A DNA stretch of 64,000 nucleotides from the NCBI GenBank assembly GCA_030278955.1, contig JAOANR010000003.1, forward strand, positions 28,659,227 to 28,723,226, in the 5' to 3' direction. Below, piece after piece: positions 58,101 to 64,000 of this stretch. The translations under genes were made by a program, and so were the position numbers. The notes under the pieces were generated by a model. It worked only from the letters and a program-made list of their open reading frames with translations, had not been told where the DNA came from and made no database searches. Numbering within the stretch: position 1 is the stretch's first letter; every line of letters starts with the position of its first letter. The DNA is from Hygrophila difformis (taxonomy: Eukaryota; Streptophyta; Magnoliopsida; Lamiales; Acanthaceae).

Positions 58101-61100
58101 GAGTTGTAGCATGCTAAAGAGTGTTTGTAACTTTTAATCTTTAATCAATTGTAGATAATGAGGTTTCATAGAGCAATGAGCCAATGACAATATCCAATAA
58201 CTGAGGAAATGAAATGTGCAAAAAGAGTACCTGGGATGGAATTTCTTCAATGGATGAAATCCCAAGAAGCTGTTGCAGAACATCTTTCTGAACAGAGCTG
58301 CCGATGTAGATTAAACAGTCTTCACCATTCTCAAGTAGATAGATTCCCTCATCAGAAATGTGCTCGCTAGAAAGTGGCATGGGGTTTGGAATAATAGAAT
58401 CATCTGGCTCCTGATATTTCGGCACAAAGAAATCACAAGTTTATAAATTTTATACTTAAATAACAATATATGTCTGGGAAAAATTTGTACCTTTTCTTCA
58501 AGGTCATGAATGGATATCATCCTTGGGAACACCAATGGGATTGCCAAAGGAGTAGGTAACGGACTAACATAATTTATCCAAAAAGACCTATCATCAGTTC
58601 GTCCATCAGGCCGTAGGCCAATGCTTTTCAGCAAAGCTGAAAATTGAAGAATGCAATTATTAAAGAGATGTGGCGTGTGGCAGCATTATAATATGATAAA
58701 TATATATCATTTATGAAACATAAATTGGGGTAGAAAATCAGCAACGTAGGCCAATGCTTTTCAGCAAAGCTGAAAATTGAAGAATGCAATTATTAAAGAG
58801 ATGTGGCGTGTGGCAGCATTATAATATGATAAATATATATCATTTATGAAACATAAATTGGGGTAGAAAATCAGCAACAAGAGAATGCAGCTATGTTTAA
58901 GGATAGTAACGGGGTAGCCCGCCTGTTAGAAAATGGTGAAGGTGGCAAAGGGACTATCCCCCACCCAACCCCTTTTATTTTTACATTAACAGTATAGTAC
59001 AAATATATATATGGTAAAAGAATATATTACAATTTATATAATTATATACTCCCTCTATCCCATTAACTTGTCCCGTTTGACTTCTGCACACAATCCAATG
59101 CATATTTTCAACTGTTAATATATCAAAATAGGTGCAACATAAAATTATGTAAAATATACTTATATTCTAAAACTACATGATCATACTATTCTAACAAGAC
59201 CCAACTCTATTATTTTTAAATATATACTTGCAATAAAATTGAGTCAAAGTTAAACAATGAACATTGTAAGAAAATCAAACAGGACACGATAGCTGGGAAG
59301 GAGGGAGTATAATATACGTACTTTTAAATTTTATATTTTGTAGTATCACTTGACATCATTAGTTTCATTGATGTTTATTAATATTTTTTTAATACAGTTT
59401 TATTTTTATTTTTATTCTTTATTTAAAAGTGTTATATATATATATATATGTATATATATGTATAGGGGTTGGGGATTTACCCTAGTGGTGAAGTCCCCAA
59501 ACTCCCAACCTATAGGTTGGGGGTTCGAATCCCCACCCGGCACCCTATCCCTTCCCTTTGTTCCCTTTGTAATTTGTGTGGCATGGGCTCCCACCACTCT
59601 TTCTCAGGCCTTTAATGGCTCCTCCAAAAAAATAATAAAATATATATATATATATATATATGTATTTTTTTATTTTTTATTTTTAAAAAGGGACCCCAGG
59701 CCCCATCCTCCCACCCTGTTGCCATCCTTAGTTATGTTATCTTTTACTATATGTTTCTCATAGACATGTATTTGGCAATATTCTTCAGTAGATATTCATG
59801 TAGCAGTATCCAGATAAATTTTAAAAGAGGTAAACACCAGTCCAGATGTGGCGATACCATTCATCTGTACTTATCAGTCAAGAATTCTATTAGAACTCTT
59901 TTCTATGGTTATGAGGTCACTAGAAAACCTGGGTTTAAAAACTGTATGAATTCAGAGTTCGAAGTCCAACCAATCCGGAAAATCAGTTACCAAAATAAGG
60001 ATGAAAAGGTCACACACACAGAGTTGCGGATTATATGAATCATACCAAGTGTATATAGAGGCAACAATTTAAGCGCCTCAGGTAGAATAAGTTGTCCAGA
60101 AGAGGTAGCAGCTGTTGCACAAAACTTGCGATAGGAATATAAAATGTTGATGCAAACATTTGTAGCTTGGTCCCTAACTTGAGCAAGCGGAGCTGAAGGA
60201 ATTTCATTGGCCGCTTTCATGAGACGAAAAAGTTGGCAAAATAGTAGAATCAGTATGATATATATAAGTTAGCCTGTTAGCGAAAAGCCAAAAACATTTA
60301 ATATGATATTTTTGGGTGCATTAGCCAGATGCAGAGCAAGTGAAAAACAAATGAACAACATGCAGAACAAAGTAAATAAAAGAGTCCAATCACCTCTCTT
60401 CAAGAGACATGCGAACTGTGTGTCCAAGTCAGCAGATCGGAATAGATTACTCAGCATGTTGGTGCATGGAAGAGACAAAGTTGAAACTCGGATTCTTCTT
60501 TGTCCGTAAATAGTGGTGTAAAGAAGAGCACACTAGACAACATAAAAAATAAACTAAATAGGAAACCAACATCACCATCAATATAGGAAAAGAAAAAGTT
60601 GGCCGAAAAAATCTAGGCCGTGTTTGGGAATTAGTTGTTAGGTGTTAACTGATTCTGTGAGTAATAATCAATTAAGATTAGTTGTTTGATAATTTCGAGA
60701 CTAACTTTTTGCCTAGAATAAGCTAAAATCCAAAATGCTGCTATTTACAGCGGTTTCAAAAAGAGCTGATTGAACATTGTTTTAAGTTATTTTGTCTTTT
60801 TAAATAAGCTAATTCAGTTCAAATGGTCTAGAATAAGCTAATTTCATTTAGCTGTTTTGCCAAACAGGGCCCTAGCATTTCCAAGTTATATATAGAAACC
60901 TTTTCCAGTATCAGCTGTATACATATTATGGTGATACCTGAAATGCACACTCTGATCCTTCTGGCAATTTATCATCATGCTTTAGAGTCACCATTATTGT
61001 CTTGTCACAGTCAATCTGGCAAAACAAGATTACAAGGAGAGGAAATAAGTCGGTGGCAGCAAAAGGGAAAGTTGAAAAAATGACAATGCAGCAATGGCAT

Positions 61101-64000
61101 AGACTGCATAGACAAATCCATCTTTGTAACTACAGAAATTAGACACTATGGAATCAAGAAAGCAATAGAAAGAGTGCCAAGGAAAGAGGTATTATAGAAT
61201 GCAAAAAAAAAAAAAGGTATTAGGGATTCTCAAGTAATGCTTGTGATATCTTGATCTACCTCAGTAATCAGACCCAGCATAGGTATTATAGAATGCAAAA
61301 AAAATCTGAAATAGGTATTAGGGATGCAGATAAAAGAATCAGAGAGAGACATACAGCTGGTAAATCCACATCAGTTGGGATGCGCTTGCAGAAGTTTCCA
61401 GAATAGTCCTGAACTTGAATACCCTACCAAAAGATAAGCACAAACTAAATCAGTTTAATTAGCCAAACACTTATTACTTGAGAAAGCACCTTCTTGATAT
61501 TCAAACACATAAATCTAAAAAAGTCATTAGAAAGTTACCTGGCTGCATCTAACACGCATAACTGCTTCAAATCCCTGGGGCCTAGTGACATTCCACCGCA
61601 GGTCATTGTAAAGCTTAGCCGGGTCGGAAAGGGCAGAGAAAGGGTAATAATAGTACACCTAGAGAGAAATGAAATGTATTGAATATATATAGCCACCTAA
61701 ATGCAAAGAGGCTCCAAACATGGTTGGATATCCAACATAAAACTAAAATGTTAAATGATAGAGCATGGAAAGAGAATACAAATACTTTGTGAAATACCTG
61801 GCCTCCAGTAGTTCTTGGAACAACAGCAAGCGACGTAATATCTACATATTGTTGGCTTGTAATGAACAAATCAACACAGACCTGAAAGTGTTTGGTAGTA
61901 GATTGTGAGGACAGAATTTGAATTGACCCTAGATGTTACAAACAAAATTAACAATTAGAGCATTCAAAAACCATGGATTGTTGAGTGAAATATGAGTGTC
62001 ACCTGATACTCAGCGAATTCAATTGCCATGGCCTTGAGTGTTTTGTCAACTGGTTGGAGTAATTTGTGAGCTTCCTGAAGTTCAAGGTGAATATGATTTA
62101 ATAGAAGATACAGCATCTGAATGTGTAGGCACCATACAATTACCACATAGATCATACGTGTAAATGGCATGAATCAGTGGCCCTGTGGAGCAGGTCAGAG
62201 ATAGTGCAGGCTCTGCACCATAATTGGAAAGGCCCTAACACCTTTAGCATAGGTCCTGTGACTAGCGCCTTTTGTCCCTTTTGAAGGGGGATAATTTTAT
62301 TTGTTCTTTTTCAATTAATAACTGCAAGTTGAACGGAATCCAAAATCCATTCATGATTCAAACCAGAATCCAAAAGATTTAAATTTTTGCCAAAAAAGGT
62401 GAAACTTTGTCCTAAATTAAATTTAGTTTATAGAAGGTAAGGTCCATGTAAGGCACACCGCACATGTGATTTGACTTTTTAATTGTTTGTCCTGAATTAT
62501 TCTCAAGTCTTTACTTCTTGCTAATATGTCCACACATAAAAAATTCCACGAGATAACATCTTAATACGGAACACAAAGCATTGGTACCTTATCCCCAGCT
62601 GAAATGTTACTTTTTCCTTCAGCTTCTCTAGCAGAAATGGATCCAATACCAACAGATGGCAACACTGTCACATCATGCACCAGGAATTGTAAAGAATATG
62701 GAAGCAATCCATCCATTACTCTAATAGAACGAAACATACACTAAGCATTGCTTGGCTCCTCTTTCTGGAGGCCTATTGCAATAATGGAAAACAATAAAAA
62801 AAAAAAAAAAAAAAAAAAAAGAACAAGCACAAACTAAAACAATTGGAATTCACCTGATTGAAAAGTAAGAAGTTTGCCACCAGTGCTTTTCATTGCCAGG
62901 AAAGCAGCCTAAGGTAAGAAGTAAAGAACCGGACAAGTACCCACATAAATTATGCAAATTATGAACTAATAAAAATCATATATATAGCCAGAAGTTCACT
63001 GAAATATTGGAATCTGTTTGTATGCTAAGACATCGTTAGTCCTTATTAACCAAAATGGGTTCCCTATATGCTAGAATTTATCATAGCAAGAACTGCACCC
63101 ATTCCTATGACCTTGTTTGCTACATTTTCTTCTAAACATAGCATGCAAATTTGAGAATGAATAGTGTAGGGTGTTTGCTTTGTTCTGTGTGTATATAATA
63201 TATGTCTACATAATAATTTGAATGTATAAAGATAATTTAATATTTCTACTACTACCTACGTTAATGTGTATATGTGGATGGATGGGTGTATGAAGTTATA
63301 ACCAAACATTTCATTTTGAACAAGGTTAATGATTCGATTTTAACCGACTACATCATTAATATTGTTTCATGTTTGTTTTGGACAGTTAGAAAATCGTAAA
63401 AAGTGTACTGCAACAAGGTTTAAACTTTTTTATGCAGTGGATTTTTCCTAGACACTGTGCCCCATTGAACTGATTTAACATTTAAACCTGCCACAAGATT
63501 TAAACAGAAAAAAAAAAAAAAAGATCATGATATCCTACCTTTGCAGCTGCACCCAATGCTGAATCAACAATTCTATTATTCTGAAACATTGTAGGAAGGC
63601 TTTCTAGTAGCATCTCTAAATGCTCACGGCACTGCAGTTGCCAAAATAAAAATTCCAATCACTCTGAGAATTTTCAACACAAAACATAAGTATGCTCACA
63701 TAAACTTCCAAGAAACAAATTATGATAGATTGAAAGAAGGGAAAGATTAGAGATGAAAAGGAGCACCCGATACAACAATTGTAACTCAGCCATTTCGTTG
63801 GAATGTAAAACTATGAACCAACAACTAAAGTGAATGCAATACTGACCTCAGCAAGTTGAACAATGACATCACTTTCTAGTGGAGTGTAGACATCTTGTAT
63901 ATCGGGAACTATAAGCATCAATGGCTGCCATGAAAGAAACCAAAAGCGATTTTAAGCCTCAACTGCAGTAACTTTAGATTTGTACAAAAGGAAGGCATAT
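46157..64000 (-). CDS. SEC24: SEC24-like COPII cargo-binding subunit, C-terminal 16 exons (partial)
   Basis: Exons in coding order: 63924-63847, 63631-63539, 62908-62854, 62664-62588, 62074-62003, 61881-61798, 61658-61539, 61423-61355, 61015-60938, 60532-60394, 60213-60046, 58636-58491, 58410-58231, 56942-56854, 56690-56659 and 46263-46157. They sum to 1,587 bases: 528 codons plus TGA in one frame, all with GT-AG introns. Visible are the trunk (L-M-L-I-V-P-D-I-Q-D-V), the beta-sandwich (V-Y-Y-Y-Y-P-F-S-A), the helical domain (G-Q-L-I-L-P-E-A-L-K-L-L-P-L-Y) and the gelsolin-like end (I-R-R-Q-R-C-S-Y-L-R). With SEC23 it forms the inner COPII coat that picks cargo for export from the endoplasmic reticulum. 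The end resembles the plant SEC24C/CEF type. The N-terminal half lies beyond the window. The last intron is 10.4 kb long. Confidence 0.92.
47037..47677. mobile_element. hAT-type MITE in the SEC24 last intron
   Basis: Inverted ends CAAGGTTGTTACGGCGA and TCGCCGTAACAACCTTG are exact over 17 bases. The 8-bp duplication ATAGGTAA flanks it at 47,029-47,036 and 47,678-47,685. There is no transposase, and the 70-codon open frame across its right end is not a gene. Confidence 0.93.
47690..48290. other. Intron DNA between the hAT MITE and copia sequence
   Basis: No gene is supported. The 5' LTR of the copia element would be expected here, but I cannot match it to the 3' LTR. Confidence 0.35.
51100..52757 (+). 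repeat. 5' LTR of the non-autonomous element
   Basis: 1,658 bp. It differs from the 3' LTR by scattered substitutions and small gaps. For example, a short TTTTTTGGAAGG stretch near 51,352 and CCACGGTGGTG near 51,893 are present only here. Confidence 0.93.
52761..52771 (+). promoter_or_regulatory. Primer-binding site (initiator tRNA-Met)
   Basis: TGGTATCAGAG is the complement of the 3' end of initiator tRNA-Met, placed three bases after the LTR, the usual primer site of Ty3/gypsy and Ty1/copia elements. Confidence 0.9.
53236..53631 (+). other. Unrecognised 131-codon open frame in the non-autonomous element
   Basis: It starts M-D-K-S-H-C-Y-L-W and is rich in Lys, Arg and His, with a short C-P-N-N-C-C-Q-Y-S-H stretch near the end that loosely recalls a Cys-His cluster but does not fit the CCHC spacing. 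It may be a relic of gag or chance. Nothing shows that it is translated. Confidence 0.25.
53876..53893 (+). promoter_or_regulatory. Polypurine tract of the non-autonomous element
   Basis: GAGAAAAGGTGGGGAGAA ends exactly where the 3' LTR begins. A second, older-looking copy (AAGAAGGGGAGATTGTGATGACC) lies about 60 bases upstream and seems to include a decayed LTR start. Confidence 0.8.
53894..55498 (+). repeat. 3' LTR of the non-autonomous element
   Basis: 1,605 bp, the partner of 51,100-52,757 and closely similar over its whole length. Confidence 0.93.
57107..58014. mobile_element. Fold-back element in a SEC24 intron
   Basis: Almost the whole 908 bp is one inverted repeat. The left arm is about 57,107-57,478, the right arm about 57,531-58,014, and the loop about 50 bases. 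The outer parts are nearly the same: TAATAACTAAAATAGGCCACC on the left against its complement GGTGGCCTATTTTAGTTATTA on the right, with GGAGTCATTTCCACTTTTGGGCCA following. The right arm carries some extra inner sequence. I could not fix a target duplication. It lies in the intron between exons 58,410-58,231 and 56,942-56,854. Confidence 0.85.
58613..58878. repeat. Perfect 133-bp tandem duplication over a SEC24 splice acceptor
   Basis: Bases 58,613-58,745 and 58,746-58,878 are the same throughout. The unit holds the first 24 bases of the exon 58,636-58,491, its 3' splice site (TTTTCAG/CTTTGC) and about 109 bases of intron. The working acceptor is the copy next to the full exon. Confidence 0.97.
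59049..59307. mobile_element. Stowaway-like MITE in a SEC24 intron
   Basis: The ends CTCCCTCTATCCCATTAACTTG and, on the other strand, CTCCCTCCTTCCCAGCTATCGTG are inverted repeats with TA on both sides. Length is 259 bp. Confidence 0.85.
59465..59637 (+). mobile_element. tRNA-derived SINE, copy 2, in a SEC24 intron
   Basis: It has a B box, GGTTCGAATCC (59,522-59,532), a weaker A box (TAGTGGTGAAGT from 59,483), the same GGCATGGGCTCCCACCAC body as the SINE at 33,406, and an A-rich tail. It lies inside a TA microsatellite, so its target duplication cannot be defined. It is on the strand opposite to SEC24. Confidence 0.85.
60616..60871. mobile_element. MITE with GGCCGTGTTTGG ends in a SEC24 intron
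   Basis: GGCCGTGTTTGGG and CCAAACAGGGCC form inverted ends with CTA on both sides (60,613-60,615 and 60,872-60,874). The interior has AGCTAATTC and GAATAAGCTAA phrases on both halves. A 3-bp duplication suggests the Harbinger group. Confidence 0.7.

Noticed and set aside
59350..59763. 137-codon open frame on the plus strand
   Set aside because: It runs through TA microsatellites and the SINE.

Overview
This is plant nuclear DNA, almost certainly from a dicot. It has two host genes with plant-type structure (an intronless NFXL1 and a many-exon SEC24), GT-AG introns, AT-rich intergenic DNA and a dense set of plant transposon families: Ty3/gypsy and Ty1/copia LTR elements, L1-type LINEs, hAT, PIF/Harbinger, Mutator-like and Stowaway elements, and tRNA-derived SINEs. 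I cannot name the species.

Positions 1-30,170 are nested transposons. The outermost layer is an L1-type LINE on the minus strand (LINE-2, 24,757-30,170). Its 3' end is cut off at 24,757 by the 3' LTR of a Ty3/gypsy element. That gypsy element runs from beyond the left edge to 24,756: the end of pol (1-387), a long accessory region, a polypurine tract (22,843-22,854) and a 1.9-kb LTR (22,857-24,756). The accessory region holds two related but broken genes, A (2,289-4,177) and B (5,222-6,694). Each is preceded by a GC-rich array of short hairpins, and the same kind of array lies in the LTR. The gypsy element was itself invaded by a LINE (LINE-1, 6,824-17,224, with a 17-bp target duplication) and by an apparently intact hAT element (17,505-21,797, with an 8-bp duplication). 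LINE-1 contains a further 4.7-kb non-coding insertion with its own, unrelated array of nested hairpins.

Positions 30,170-39,600 hold a Stowaway fragment, a 5'-truncated LINE on the plus strand, a Harbinger-type MITE, a SINE, another Stowaway and a dead PIF/Harbinger element with two divergent genes.

Positions 39,600-64,000 are genic. NFXL1 (39,597-42,950, minus) is an intact zinc-finger regulator gene; a Mutator-like fold-back element sits just upstream of its TATA box. SEC24 (46,157 to beyond 64,000, minus) encodes a COPII coat subunit. Sixteen exons give an unbroken frame for the last 528 residues. Its last intron is 10.4 kb because it holds a hAT MITE and a decayed copia element, which in turn contains a non-autonomous LTR element. 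Other SEC24 introns hold a 0.9-kb fold-back element, a perfect 133-bp tandem duplication over a splice site, a Stowaway, a SINE and another MITE.

The most unusual feature is the hairpin array reiterated ahead of each accessory gene and inside the LTR of the same gypsy element. It suggests internal promoters that resemble the LTR control region.
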